From Paratinospora sagittata (taxonomy: Eukaryota > Streptophyta > Magnoliopsida > Ranunculales > Menispermaceae), in the NCBI GenBank assembly GCA_035771175.1, contig CM069590.1, forward strand, positions 33,370,821-33,434,820: a stretch of DNA of 64,000 nt, in the 5' to 3' direction. The notes beneath the pieces were generated by a model. That model made no database searches, was not told the DNA's origin, and was given only the letters and a program-made list of their open reading frames with translations. Below are positions 1-12,039 of this stretch, in pieces. A program made the translations under genes and the position numbers. Every line of letters begins with the position of its first letter. Within the stretch, counting starts at the first letter, position 1.

Positions 1-410
1 CTAGGAGGTTCCTGTGCCAGTCATGACGTCACGTATAGTGGGTCGTGACATGAGATGTGGCTTGCAACATGCAACCGCCTCACCGACCAAAATGTACTGC
101 AAGCCCACAGAGAAGCGCGTTTCTTCCTTTAGGAAATGCGCTTCTTTGCAGCTCCCAGAAATGGTGCTCTCAGGTTTGCCATAGAAGCGCGTTTCTCCGC
201 TTAGGGAGCGTGCTTCTTGCACCCAAATCTGAATTTTTTCTAAGTGTTAGGCATTTTATGATACGACTAGCCTCTTAGGGTACCAATAGCCCTAAAATAC
301 ACGCCTTTACACTATCTAAAGGTCATGTACATACGTATACGCATACAAATATGTCTGGCAATACGTATAAGTCAATGTACAAGTTTGACTCGTACATACG
401 GGGCGTTACA
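1..410 (-). repeat. E1 3' LTR, truncated by the window edge
   Basis: The LTR begins at 410 on the minus strand (TGTAACGCCCCGTATG) directly after the polypurine tract and runs off the window at base 1. It matches 3694-4032 over the blocks with ACTAGCCTC[TC]TAGGGTACCA and AACATGCAACCGCC. Bases 107-220 hold repeated short palindromes of the type GAAGCGCGTTTCTTC, a U3-like array. Confidence 0.85.
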
Positions 411-430
411 ATCTCCCCAACTTAAAGGAT
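411..430 (-). other. E1 polypurine tract
   Basis: Read on the minus strand, AAGTTGGGGAGAT directly abuts the 3' LTR start. A GAGGACGAAATCC block lies just upstream; it also precedes the 3' LTR in E4 and, in variant form, in E2. This is the usual priming site for plus-strand DNA synthesis in LTR elements. Confidence 0.8.
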
Positions 431-1770
431 TTCGTCCTCAAAATTTAAATCAAGGAACATACCTCAAGTGGTGAACAAATCAAGAAACTGCTCCCACATC
501 TGATCCTCTTGCTCCCACGTCTGCTCTTCATTATCATGAAATTTTCATTTGATCCTAACCAGTGGAATCTGCTTGTTCCTGAGTTTCTGAACTCGTCTGG
601 CTATGATCTGAATTGGCTCTTCAAAATAAGTAATGTCTTCCCTAGCTTGTAACTGAGTTACATCCAAAATGTGAGATGGTATTGGATACTGTGTCGGGTC
701 TGTATGGTATTTCCTCAACATAGATACATGAAATACATTATGGACACCAGCCAACTGTGATGGTAGAGCAAGTCGGTAAGCTAATGGACCTATCCTCTCA
801 AAGATTTTGAATGGTCCGACAAATTGCGGTGTGAGCTTTCCTTTAACCTCAAATCTCATTTGACCTTTCATTGGAGAAACCTTCAACAGAACCTGGACTC
901 CCACTGGAAATTCTAGAGGTCTATGCCTATTATCAAAATATCTCTTTTGACGATCCTAGGCTGCCATTAATTTATGCTTGATCTTTTCTGTGTGATCCAT
1001 AATAACTGCTGGCCCAAATAACTGTGATTCTCTAACCTCAAACCAACAAGCAAGAGATCTACAAAGTCGGCCATACAAGGCCTCAAAGGGTGCCATACCA
1101 ATCCTAGCCTAATCGCTATTATTGTATTAAAATTCACACAGATGAAGATATTCTCCCCATTTCCCACCAAACTCTAATATACAAGATTTGAGCAGATCCT
1201 CCAACATCTGTATCATCCTCTTAATCTAGCCATCTGTCTGAGGATGGAATGTTGTACTGAGACGGAGAGGAGTCCCAAATCGAGTCTGCATCGAATGCCA
1301 AAAGCTCGATGGAAATCTCGAATCTCTGTCCGATACAATAGATACGGGGACTCCATGCAATCTCCCTATCTCTCGAATATACAATCCGCTCAGTCTATCA
1401 ACAGTCTTTGATGTTAATCAAAAGAAAATGTGCAAATTTAGTCAGCCTGTCAACAATAACCTAGATGGTACCGTATCTACCCTGAGATCTAGGTAATCCT
1501 GTGATAAAATCCATAATAATATGCTCCCATTTTCATTCTGGAATAGATAATGGTTGCATTTGTCCTCTAGGTCTCTGATGTTCAACCTTAACCAACTGAC
1601 ATACCCCACATTTCTGAACATACTCAACTATATCCTTCTTCATCCCATGCCACCAAACTGTTCTTTTCATGTCATGATACATTTTGGTTGATCTTGGGTG
1701 AATAGTATACTGAGACCTATGTGCTATCCAGAGTAATTCAGCTCTCAAATCACGGTCAAGGGGAACCCAT
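431..1770 (-). pseudogene. E1 integrase and chromodomain-like C-terminus, broken
   Basis: The HHCC region lies at 1533-1748 (AHRSQYTIHP, then CGVCQLVK). The C-terminal integrase domain is at 545-904 (KGKLTPQFVGPFKIFERIG, then [14 protein letters not shown]), followed by a chromodomain-like tail (EEPIQIIARRVQKLRNKQIP). After a stop, the tail continues to about 470 with the typical TWEQED end. The central DDE core between about 930 and 1530 is only recognisable in pieces because of stops and frameshifts. The region would have encoded the enzyme that inserts element cDNA; it cannot do so now. Confidence 0.85.
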
Positions 1771-1789
1771 AATCTCCCCTAAAATCGTA

Positions 1790-3387
1790 TTACACCATCT
1801 GAATCTCGTTGCCAATTAGCCCATTCAACTTTATTAGCCCATGAGTTATACATATCATAATCAGGATCATGCCACTGCAAATCCTTAATGTTCTGAATTT
1901 TGCATCAGTCAGTTGTATATGCATCTGAGAATAAATATCGACATGCGGGGCAATAGAGAGTACACTCAATACTGTAGCTCTGTCTAACAATCGCCACTCG
2001 TGGGCCATCTGACAGGCCACCACACCAGTCTTTGTACCTTTCCTACTCAGTGCATCAACAATGACATTGGCCTTCCTAGGATGATACTCCAACCTGAAGT
2101 CATAACCTTCAGGAATTCCAGCCATCTTCTTTGCCTCATATTCAACTCTTTCTGATCAAACAGATATTTCAAACTCTTATGATCATAAAACAATGTGAAC
2201 TTCTCACCGTAGAGATAATGCCTCCACAGTTTCAATGCAAAGACAACTGCAGCCAGTTCCAAATCATGCACAGGGTAATTCTTCTCATGCACCTTCAACT
2301 ATCTAGATGCATAAGCTACAACTCTACCCTCTTGCATCAATACATAACCCAATCCGGAATGTGATGCATCTATATAGATCACCAACTTTTTCCCGGGCTC
2401 TGGAAGTACTAACACAGGTGCAGTAGTCAACTTCCTTTTCAGCTTTGTGAATGCCTCTTCACAAGGTACAGTCCACACAAATGGCACATTTTTCTGAGTT
2501 AGCCTAATAAGTGGTATAGCCAATTTGGAAAATCCTTCCACAAACTTTCTGTAATAACCCGCTAAACCCAGAAAACTTTGAATTTTTGTCACTGTGGTCG
2601 GTCTTGGCCAAGTTATAATTGCCTCTACCTTGGCAGAATCAACAGATATCCCATCTGCACTCACCACATGACCCAGAAATTTCACTTCATTTATCCAAAA
2701 CTCACACTTACTGAGCTTGGCATACAACCTATGCTCTCTTAATGTCTGCAGTGTAATCCTGAGGTACAGCTCATGCTCCTCTCGAGTCTTGGAATAAATC
2801 AAAATGTCGTTTGTAAACATTACAATAAACTGATCCAAATATGGCTTAAATATCCTTTGCATCAAGTCCATAAACATGGCAGGTGCATTGGTCAAACCAA
2901 ATGGCATCACAAGGAATTCATAATGCCCATATCTCGTTCTGAATGCAGTTTTCGGCATATCCTCTTCCCGAATCCTCAACTGATGGTACTCTAATCGAAG
3001 ATCAATCTTGGAAAAGAACTTGGCCCAATTCAGTTGATCAAACAAATCATCAATACGCGGTAGAAGATACTTATTCTTTATGGTCACCTTGTTCAATTGA
3101 CGATAATCTATACACAGACGTAGACTACCATCTTTCTTTTTCACAAACAAGACGGGTGCTCCCCATGGTGACACACTGGGTGAAATAAACTCTTTTCCCA
3201 TCAACTCATCAAGTTGCACTTTTAGTTCTTGCAACTCTTTTGGCGCCATTCTATATGGAGGAATAGAAATAGGCCTTGTGCTAGATATTAGTTCAATAAT
3301 GAAGTTTATATCCCGTTTAGGGGGTAATCCTGGTAAATCATTACGAAATATGTCTGGATACTCACACACAATAGGGATCTCAAACAA
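1790..3387 (-). pseudogene. E1 reverse transcriptase-RNase H, broken
   Basis: A 362-codon open stretch (2299-3387) carries the RT of a plant Ty3 element: [20 protein letters not shown], the [20 protein letters not shown] block, and the catalytic box as [10 protein letters not shown]. The expected aspartate pair F-x-D-D reads T-N-D, so the first catalytic aspartate is lost. RNase H follows ([15 protein letters not shown]) and continues in a second piece (2047-2298) and a third (1790-2125, ending [17 protein letters not shown]). At least one stop and one frameshift separate the pieces. Confidence 0.9.
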
Positions 3388-3479
3388 CTGAATACCTTAT
3401 CCTTTTCTCCCTCTGGCTTAATACTAGCCAAAACTTCCATTTCTTCATCTGCAACCAATCTACCAGGGCATTTGCAATC

Positions 3480-4032
3480 TAACCATTGAAGTCATTTGCA
3501 TGTCACATACGTGAAACAAAGTGAAGAAAGGAATCCAAATATGGAATTTTTAGCTCAAAACACCCATTCTTACCTTAGGTTTTAGCTTTCCAAGCTCCTC
3601 CTCTTCTTCCTCTTTCGTTTCCTCTTCCTTAGCTCTGCAATTTTCTCAGTCCAGTAAGTTTAAAATGAGCTAAAAATGAAATGGCTAAAATTGGTCGTGA
3701 CATGTGGCTTGCAACATGCAACCGCCTCACCGACCAAATTATTTAAAAAAAAAAAGAAAAAAATTGCTGGCCCATAGAGAAGCGTGCTTCATCCCTTAGG
3801 AAGTGCGCTTATTTGCACTTCCCAGAAATGGTCCTCTCAGGTTTGCCATAGAAGAGCGCTTTTTGCACCCAAATCTGAAATTTTTCTATGTGTTGGGCAT
3901 TTTATGCTACGACTAGCCTCCTAGGGTACCAAGAGCCCTAAAATACATGCCTTTACACTATCTAAAGGTCATGTACATACGTATATGTATAAGTTAACGT
4001 ACAAGTTTGACTCGTACATACTGGGCGTAACA
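3480..4032 (-). repeat. E1 5' LTR and leader remnant
   Basis: This starts at 4032 on the minus strand with TGTTACGCCCAG. Its first ~340 bases match the left LTR of E1. From about 3690 down to 3480 it has the purine-rich transcribed part ending ACCTAAGGTAAGAA, similar to LTR sequence at 35400. No primer-binding site of the TGGTATCAGAGC type is visible, so the LTR 3' end and the following gag appear deleted. Short GAAGCG[TC]GCTTC palindromes lie at 3776-3860. Confidence 0.75.
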
Positions 4033-4037
4033 GTCTT

Positions 4038-4700
4038 TCAGGACGCTAATGATTTAGCAGCGCTCTCCTGAACTTGATAAGTTAGGACGCTAATAATTCA
4101 TTGGGACGCTGATGACATCCAAGGTTGAATTGAATTGATTCATTAGGATGCTTACTTGTAAGTAGTTGCCTCCCTTTAGTCAACCTATGAAGTGGTCAGG
4201 AGGCTGACTCAGCATCAGCTTACTGAAAAATTTCTAAGTTCTTCAAAGAATTTATCTTTGAGGATGCTGATAGTTATAAGTTGGATAAACTATCAGGATG
4301 CTACTTGGTTAGGAGCGCCCTCATCTTTGGGAATCAACTTAATAACTTTCAAGATGTTGATTGTCCTTCAGCGCACAAGGAAAGTTTTCAAATATTTTGA
4401 AATAACAGGACACTTACATAATTGTAGCACCCTTGTGTTTTATGTTTTAAAAGTTAGGACGTTTACTCGGAAAAGTAGCACCCTCATGTACTTAATTGTT
4501 TTAAAACAAAACAGGACACTTACTGTGCATTAGCACCCTAAGGGTTTAATCGTTTCTATCGCAAAGCAAGTCACGACCCTCACAAATTAGTAGCGCCCTC
4601 ACTTCACTGTTCAGCATGAAGCTTATACATAATGAGCGCCCTCAAGGAACAAAACGACAAAGTTAATATTATGCGTCAGGATACTGATTACGGAATCATG
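4038..4700 (+). repeat. Degenerate alternating motif array (AGGACGCTNA / TAGCGCCCTCA)
   Basis: A dozen or more imperfect copies of AGGACGCT[AG]AT (for example at 4041, 4084, 4103, 4146, 4260, 4697) alternate, in the second half, with AGCGCCCTC/AGCACCCT (4313, 4480, 4590, 4635). The array sits upstream of a TATA box at 4910, so it is in the U3 position of the LTR. No coding potential is seen. Confidence 0.65.
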
Positions 4701-4909
4701 ACGCTAATTCAACAACCGTTATTGTTCTAACAAGTACACTATATTAGTCTACTTTTTCAGAACAGATCTTTGCACAGAATCCTTTTAAGATTGATCAGAG
4801 ATTTTCTCTAATTGCAATTGCCATTTTCATATAACATTCTAGTCGTTGTGTGTAAACGTTCACATTTGTATTTGAACTTCAAATGTCTAACAACTATTTT
4901 CTACTAGGT

Positions 4910-4918
4910 CTATATATA
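4910..4918 (+). promoter_or_regulatory. TATA box of the copia-like LTR
   Basis: CTATATATACC follows the U3 repeat array by about 200 bases and precedes a pyrimidine- and AT-rich transcribed-looking stretch. It is a plausible core promoter of the LTR. Confidence 0.5.
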
Positions 4919-5756
4919 CCAACACTTTGAAACAAACAACTTGCGGATAATTTTGATTGTGCCAAAAACTTTTTGAATGTTAGTCATTGTTCAATCTTTC
5001 AAAAGTTTTTCAAATGTTCTAAGTTTTCAAAGTATTCTTCACTGATACTTTACATAGTCAAAAGATTTTTGTATTGAGCTTCAATTATATTCTATCTTTA
5101 AAAATCTATTTGAATTGGTTTTTACTCAAATATATAGCCTGGATTTATACTTAACATCAATCATGTTGATGAAAGAATTTGAGAAAAAGTTCATTAGAGA
5201 TACAGTTGTACTTGATTTCATATCTTAAGTATTGTATCGAACTATATTAGTAATTGTGTTAACTACTGAATAAAGAACCAGAAGTTTTCACACTGTATAT
5301 CTTATCTATTCTGAAAATTATGTGAGTCTATGTTTTACACTGGTCCTGCATTTTCAACTTCAATGTTTCAATGATATCGTAATGTTTTCGAAGAAGCACT
5401 TATGTGATTTTCATATCATTCACGCTTTTCAAAATTGCACTTGAGCAATACCGAACATTAAAAGGTAAAAGACTATAAGTGTATGTCTCTTAGCATTACG
5501 TATTCAAATTTATATATCTTTGTAATGCTATGCATATGAGCTTAATTATAAAGTGTTCTACTCAATTAGAACCAACATTATTAATTTGTGTTGTAATGCT
5601 GGTGTGTTTTTGGATTGAAACAACCAGATCAAGTGAAATGATTTCATAGTTGAAATCATGTTAAGGTTCATCCTCACCTGTAAGTAGGAAAACCGGTTCA
5701 TCCTTACCCCGTAAAAGGATAGGTTCGTCCTTAACCTGTAAAAGAGAAACAGTTCT

Positions 5757-7234
5757 TGATCATTGCATATTTAGACATGTTTTAGGAGTGTTTTATAGTT
5801 GCTTTAGGATAATTTATGCATTAGTTGAGTGTGTTTACGTTAGTTTTGATTCATTTGTTAGTTTAGGACTAAATTGGTTTTTATGCATTAATTCGGTTTG
5901 TTAATTTATATGTTGGATCAATTTATGTTATGAGTGTTTTAATTACTTGTTTTCTTTTGTTTTTTTTTTGTAGGTATTTAAATGTATGGAAGTGAACATG
6001 AATGATGGACACAACATATGAGTAGCCTAGATGATTAGTCATAAAGAACCCAAGCCAAAAAGTGGAAGAAAATTGGCTAAGTCCACAGGAAGGAAATAAA
6101 AAGGAACAAAAAATGACTAAGTCCACAACACTGCACACCAATAGTGCTCTGGGAGTCGCGCCCTCATCACGGCGCCAGGGTGATCAGGAAAAGAAGGCTC
6201 TAGGCGCCGCGGCCCCATCATGGCACCCAGAGGAAATGTAACACAGCGCCACGGCAATCCCTTAATGGGGCGCCGCGGTGCCCCGTATTTAAAAGTTGCT
6301 AATTTAGCAACTTACGATTGATTTTTGGCAATTTTGGAAATTCCAATTGGACACGACTTTGGAGCACACATTATAGGGTTTTGAAAAGTTTTTTGAGAAG
6401 AACACATTGGAATAAAGAGGAGAACAAGACGGCTAGGAGGAAGGAACGTGAAGATTCGAAAGAAGATTCAAGTTCCAGATTTTCTAGTTTGTGGTTAATG
6501 TTTATTATTGAAGTTTTCTCCATGTCTTGTGTTATTTTCATTCACATTATGTACTAATCTGTTGTTTTAGAGGATAGATGGATCCTAACTTTGATTCTAT
6601 GTTCTAGTTTAGGGCTTTAATTATTGTTAATGGATTTGTGATAGTTTATTTATATTCCTCCATTGTTAATGCTTTCAATCTCTTAATCACGGATTAGATG
6701 ATCTTAGTTCTAGAGTGCGGCACTCGACAAAGGGTACTTTGGATCGGAACAAGGAAAATATAGCCTAGGTTATCGTGAGACTGATAGGAGATTGAGACCC
6801 TTTGAAGTTATTAAAAGAAATCATAGATCTTAGTGAGTTTGTAGGAATTAGATCTTTATCGATAGATCGAGATCAATTCCTATGAATATGCTCTAGCACG
6901 ACACTCAATAGAAGGTGTTAGAAACATTAGGATTTCTGGCTTATAAACTAAGTAAATACATTAATGATAAATAATAGGAAAGAACATAGTTGATAGTTAG
7001 GTGAAATCGATTCTCTAGATTATTTCTCTATTGATAATCTGTTGTTTTCATTACTTTGCTAGTTAAATAATTAGTTGTTTTCATTACTATTTAATTGCTC
7101 AATCATTCGAATTTGATTGTCAAGAAAAAATTAAGGTAAAAACGTGATAGCTAGTGTTCTAATTATCCCTGAGGACGATACCCAATTTCATCAGATTATA
7201 TTATAACTTGATTGTCTAGCACTTGCGACAATCA
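5757..7234 (+). mobile_element. Solo LTR of the TGAT family (1.48 kb), plus strand
   Basis: It starts TGATCATTGC and ends ACTTGCGACAATCA. It is flanked by AGTTCT (5751-5756) and AGTTAT (7235-7240), a near-duplicate consistent with an old target duplication. The same family is found complete on the minus strand at 46738-48164 and as fragments at 36014-36400 and 43325-43967. It has a GC-rich block of GGCGCCGCGG-type palindromes at 6150-6290, then TATTTAAAAG at 6286. Its 3' part (CCCTGAGGACGATACCC) matches the other copies. No coding region is present. Confidence 0.8.
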
Positions 7235-7598
7235 AGTTATTCCTTATCCCATAAAAGGAACATGGGTTTTTCCTCATCCTGAAAAAAGGAAATGCAGTTC
7301 AACTTTAGCCTGCAAAAGGATAGGTTTGCCTTGAATCTGTAAAAGGGCATGTATAACGGTTTGGTTCTCACCCGTAAGAGAATCAATTAGTGGATTGAGA
7401 AAATCCTAATCGAGATATTAGGTAGTGGACGTAGGCTTGACCGAACCACTATAAATCCTAGTGTGCTTTATGTTATGCATTTTACTTTATGGTTAGTATG
7501 TGCATTTAATTCCAATGTACCAATGTATATCACTAAGTCATTGTAAAAGTTTTAGATTGACCATCACACCCAATTCACCCCTTTTGGGTGCACCAACA

Positions 7599-8230
7599 GA
7601 GCCTAGCTAAAATACTCTAGAGGTGTGGTTGCATCTTCCATGAGTGAAGATTTGACTGGATGAAGATGATATACCCCACCAGGGAGGATCATTACATTTA
7701 TAGGTTGGAGTGAATGATCTAGAATAAGATAGATATACCCCGCCAGGGAGGATCATTACATTCATAGGTTGGAGTGAACGATCTAGAATGAGATAGAGGT
7801 ACCCCGTCAAGGAGGATCATTGCACTTATAGGTTGGAGTGAATGATCAAGAATTGAAATGGTTGTACCCCAATATGGGAGGACCATAATTTGGGTCTATT
7901 TCAGTTGAGAAATGATGTGGTAAGGTGGATGGATGATGAATGTGCATGATAGTAGAGGGGTGCTTGTTATATTATGTGTTATATGTTTCATATACTGCCT
8001 ACGGCCTACCCTCCACCTATGAGACAGTCGACCCATCAACCATCAACGGGGCAATCGACTAACCCATTCGAACTGTTAAATGTGATCGTAGCTAGCATTG
8101 CTCGAATATAGGATACTCAAAGTGATTTGTTAACACGTATGCAAAACGCAGGAGGTCTAGAAGGAGCAGTAGTAGGTAGAAAAACCAGGAATGATCACTG
8201 GCATTGTAAAATTTTATTTTATATATGAAT
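7599..8230 (+). other. LTR- or leader-like remnant with a 65-bp tandem repeat
   Basis: No gene is recognised. The main feature is a tandem repeat at 7670-7880. Around 8020-8190 one frame reads PPPMRQSTHQPSTGQSTNPF and onward to about 8190 with one stop, which could be a gag-type remnant but is too short to assign. The sequence then passes into the E2 leader at about 8200-8231. The E2 5' LTR that should lie here is not seen. Confidence 0.45.
7670..7880 (+). repeat. Tandem repeat, ~65 bp unit, 3-4 copies
   Basis: Units begin with [AG]TACCCC at about 7670, 7735, 7800 and 7864. Each continues CAGGGAGGATCATTACA, then TATAGGTTGGAGTGAATGATC. The fourth copy is more diverged. Confidence 0.85.
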
Positions 8231-8299
8231 GAAATGTTTTTTTAAGACTATCTTTGGTGGGCCGACTTACAACCATTCTTTCTTTTATATCACTAACTT

Positions 8300-8570
8300 T
8301 GGAGTGGTATGGGACACAACAAAATTGGAGGATACTAAATAAGATGTGGAAGTAAGAAAACCCACGACCTTGTATGAAAAGAAACATTTGGAAAAAGTTG
8401 CATTACTAACATTATCACTAAGTTTACACGGTATGGGACAAGTGAACTTGTACGATACTATTAGTGAACTACGATTCAGCCGATGTTTTATAAAGACCGT
8501 GTTCATACAACTTACCTTGGTTGACACCCTTATTACCAAATTCATGTGGTATGGGACAAACGAATTTGGA
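8300..8570 (+). repeat. E2 leader: three imperfect ~120-bp units
   Basis: The phrase GGTATGGGACA recurs with GGGAC at 8311, 8435 and 8553 (spacing 124 and 118). Each time it is followed by AA[AC]TTGGA/AACTTGTA and [GA]ATA. The corresponding three-unit structure exists in E4 at 50320-50580. It is non-coding and sits between the 5' end and gag. Confidence 0.7.
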
Positions 8571-8972
8571 TAATAATCGAAAAGACTAAGCAAAAGAGTT
8601 TGAATACATAAGATCGCGATAGAACGTTAGATCAGGATACTTACTGAGAAAAATCTTAGAATTTTTATGACTCGTATGGATTTTCAATGAAATATATATG
8701 TATGTTCACAAAAATCAGAACCAAAACATTTGAAATACTTGCAAAGTTTTATACTTATTATATAAACATTCTAACCTTATTTTTTTCACTATGGCCAAAC
8801 ATACGAGGCATATAAGATTCTTTGATTCCTTAACAAAAACCTTACACTATACTTAGAAAAATAGGTGATTTTTATATTGCAGTACTCTCGAATATGTTGC
8901 TGAGAATATCATAACATTATACTTGGCTACGGTTCCTAAATCATGATTTTATTTTCTTCTTGCCAGTGAGAA

Positions 8973-9399
8973 ATGCAAACCAGGAAGAGAGGAAGGCCAC
9001 GTACTGCCCATTCAGCAGAGGAGGCACCTCTTTAGATACAGAACCATGAACCGCCGCCTCCGACAATAGCACAGGCCACTCCCGACACTGCCACTATGTC
9101 TGGGCAGGAAGTACCACCTCAACCCACACCCTTTGCCATACCTTCGAGTATGGAAGTATTCTTCGCCGGATTTATCGAGGCGATGAAAGTAACTGTTCAG
9201 ACGGTCGTTCGTGAGACCGCGGCCAATCCGGTTGTCATTGTTTAGGCACCTGTGAGATCTGGGTCGGAGACTCAAGCCGACCAGATTACAAAATACAAGA
9301 GGCTACAACCTCTTACTTTTGCTGGCACCAATGATGCTGAAAAGGTGCAGAAATGGCTGGATGAGTCAAAGAAGGCTCTCAATGCAATGGGAGTCGATG
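8973..9399 (+). pseudogene. E2 gag, N-terminal part
   Basis: One frame from the ATG at 8973 reads MQTRKRGRPRT, then a proline-rich stretch, FIEAMKVTVQTVVRE and DQITKYKRLQPLTFAGTND, ending GVD at the E3 insertion. Two in-frame TAG stops interrupt it (about 9033 and 9242). Gag would have formed the virus-like particle. The KYKRL...PLTF and WLDESKKALNAMG motifs match the gag of E4 (51340-51480). Confidence 0.85.
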
Positions 9400-12039
9400 T
9401 GTGACGCCCCAAAAATTATTTCATCTAGCCCATAACTCAATTGCACTTTGCCCAAACTCTATGCGTTGCCTTGATATGTTTGGTGTTTGTTTGATGGTTG
9501 TTTAATGTTTGTATAGTTGATACTTGATAATGTATATAAATATGTGTATCATAAATTGTATATGGGTCATGTTAAATTAAATTATAATGCATATGTTATT
9601 ATTTATGCATGGACCCATTAAACCATGAATTGATATGAGTTAGGATTGATTGAATAAAAGGATAAATGAGAATGAAAATTTGGTGCATTAAATGGATTGG
9701 ACATTTAAAATACATGGAAGCATGAAATTGGTTAAAGTACATGTGGTTGGTATGGGTAGTATGAGACCAACACATGTGAAGGTTGGTGCATGAAAGTGGA
9801 CAAGTGTCCCATGCCCTCAAGGAAGTGCTAGAATGAGTGGAGGGAATCAAGGAGAGAATCAAGGAGAGAATCAAGGAGGGAATCAAGGAAGTGCTAGAAA
9901 GAGGTGAGTGGAGAGAAAGAAAAGAAGAAGAGAAAGAAAAGAAGAGAAAGGAAAGAAGAAGAGAAAGAATGAGAGAGTTGCAGGAGGAAGATCCTTGCGA
10001 TGTTTTCATCAAAGAGGTAGATCTTTGGAATCTATGGTCAGATTGAGCTCAAAATTTGTCAGCAAGTTTGTAACTTATGGTTATTCATTCTGGTCGGTGG
10101 CGATCTTGATCAGAGGTTTCTTCTAAGAGATCTAGCCTCTCAAACAAGGCTGGTCGAAAAGTCTGGATTTCTCGCACCGTTTCGCTCAAACGTATAGACC
10201 TCCTTAATCTACCGTTGGATGGATATGAATTTGGGTATGTCGTGTACAACTAATAGGTCTACATTCTTAACGGTGGAGATCTTGATTTAAGGTTTCTTCT
10301 GAGAGATCTAACCTCTGCAACAAAGCTGGTCGGAGATTCTAGATTTCTCGTGGTGTTTCGCTCAAACTTGTAGATCTCCTACATCTACCGTTGGATGGAT
10401 ATCAAATTTGGGTATGTAGTTTATAACTGATATTTCTGTATTCTAAACGGTGGAGATGTGTATTCGTTTAGTATTTTGTGTGATATAGTCATCTGAGTTT
10501 GAGTATTTGCAGCAGGAAAGGAGAAATTGTCTGATTAGAGACTTGTTCATCAAATATACTTATCTTTTCGGTCCACCGTTGGATTGGGCTGATATTTGGA
10601 CAGAAGGTTTGTTTCTTCACATACTTCAATCTGTACGGTTGATTTTGTGATTACATATTTCTGTTGGTATATTGATACATCTGAACAGAATAGTAAATGA
10701 AGAATTGGTAGGGTTGCTTGTATTAGACCTAAATTTAGAATATGAACTTAGACCTTTCCAAATAGCTTGCATGTCAACTATGTTGACCTAGTTGCCATTG
10801 TTGATGAACCCATGATGCAAAATCAGTGATATACATGGCTGAACATGGTGACCTAGTGTAAATCGACAATATGGCCTAAGTATGGAAAATTTCATATTTT
10901 AGGGCTTTTGATGCTTTTGGCCTAGAATCATTGAATTGATGCAACTTATGTTTAATTAAGCATGATTAGAGTTGATTATGCTACTGATTTAGTGGTTGTC
11001 ACCATATCATGGGTTAGGCCTACTTGTGATCAAGTGACCAATTTGGGCATGTTTATGCCTAAAGGAATTGAAAATCAGTATTTTTGATTAATAGAATGGT
11101 TTATGTATGAGAACTATGCATTAGAGGCCTAAGTCATGTGATTTGAGTTGAATGATGGGATTAGATGGGATTTAGGCCTATTGTTTATATGTGGGCTGAT
11201 TTAGGGTTGATGTGTAATGTCTATATGATTGAGCATAGAAATTGATGTATGGTAGGATATTGATGTATGTTTCAGGATCTTGATTGGGTTGATTCGGTTT
11301 GGTGGTCGTGTGTGGTTAAATACTCTCGCGAGGCTTGGTTGTGAGTAGACTTCATTTATGATTATATCTTTTATGTCATCATATCACTTATATATATTGT
11401 ATGTTGAAAGCATGAATGTGTTCTAATGTTTTGAATGATGCATTGATTTGAGAAAACCTTATGACTTTGGTTGGGCCCATCTATCTGGCTAATAGGGGGA
11501 CTTAACCTTGTCATAGGAGGGTTTTAGGAAAGGAAATGATTGGGGTCAACAGCACGGTGAAATAGACGTGTACTAGTAACCCAAATAAACATGATTGAGA
11601 TCAACGGTACGGTGAAATAGACGTGCACTTGTGACGCCCCGAAAATTATTTCATCTAGCCCATAACCCAATTGCATTTTTGCCCAAACTCTATGTGTTGT
11701 CTTGATATGTTTGGTGTTTGTTTGATGATTGTTTAATGTTTGTATAGTTGATGCTTGATAATGTATATAAATATATGTATCATAAATTTATATGAGTCAT
11801 GTTAAATTAAAGTATAATGCATATGTTATGATTTATGCATGGGCTCATTAAACCATGAATTGATATGGGTTAGGATTGATTGAATAAAAGGATAAATGAA
11901 ATTGAAAATTTGGTGTATTAAATGGATTGGACATTTAAAATAAATGTGGTTAGTATGGGTAGTATGAGACCAACACATGTGAAGGTTGGTGCATGAAAGT
12001 GGACAAGTGTCCCATGCCATCAAGGAAGTGCTAGAATGA

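Larger units (their letters stand above)
1..4032 (-). mobile_element. E1: decayed Ty3/gypsy element, minus strand, gag lost
   Basis: On the minus strand the order is LTR (4032 downward), RT, RNase H, integrase, chromodomain-like tail, polypurine tract and second LTR (410 downward, leaving the window). Both LTRs start TGT[AT]ACGCCC and share the block with TGGCTTGCAACATGCAACC. There is no gag or protease: the 5' LTR/leader runs almost directly into RT near 3387, so about 1 kb is missing by internal deletion. The pol frame has several stops and frameshifts, and the RT active site is altered. The element is non-functional. The clade (Tekay/Del-like chromovirus) is inferred from the RT and tail style. 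The target duplication cannot be checked because the left end lies outside the window. Confidence 0.88.
4033..7598 (+). mobile_element. Copia-like LTR (plus), 5' end hidden by E1, split by a solo LTR
   Basis: The sequence at 4033-5756 and 7235-7598 reads as one long LTR ending TGGGTGCACCAACA at 7598. The phrase ACCCAATTCACCCC...TTTTGGGTG is typical of SIRE-like copia LTR ends (family knowledge). Repeated phrases of the form '...ACC[TC]GTAAAAG' around 5680-5750 continue at 7240-7380, which shows that 5757-7234 is an insertion. Bases 4038-4700 hold degenerate repeats, followed by a TATA box at 4910. The start is not visible, perhaps because E1 inserted there. The bases after the end (GAGCC) look like the tail of a primer site with its first half deleted, which is a guess. 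Confidence 0.6.

Noticed and set aside
7670..7880. Possible CRISPR-like regular repeat
   Set aside because: The units are contiguous with no unique spacers, and this is plant nuclear DNA.
9599..10126. Open frames rich in KERIKE / LILSLIL on both strands (also near 12040, 20300 and 58042)
   Set aside because: They come from the 12-bp minisatellite and purine-rich tract of the E3-family LTR, whose period avoids stops. They repeat in every LTR copy without a conserved start or domain.
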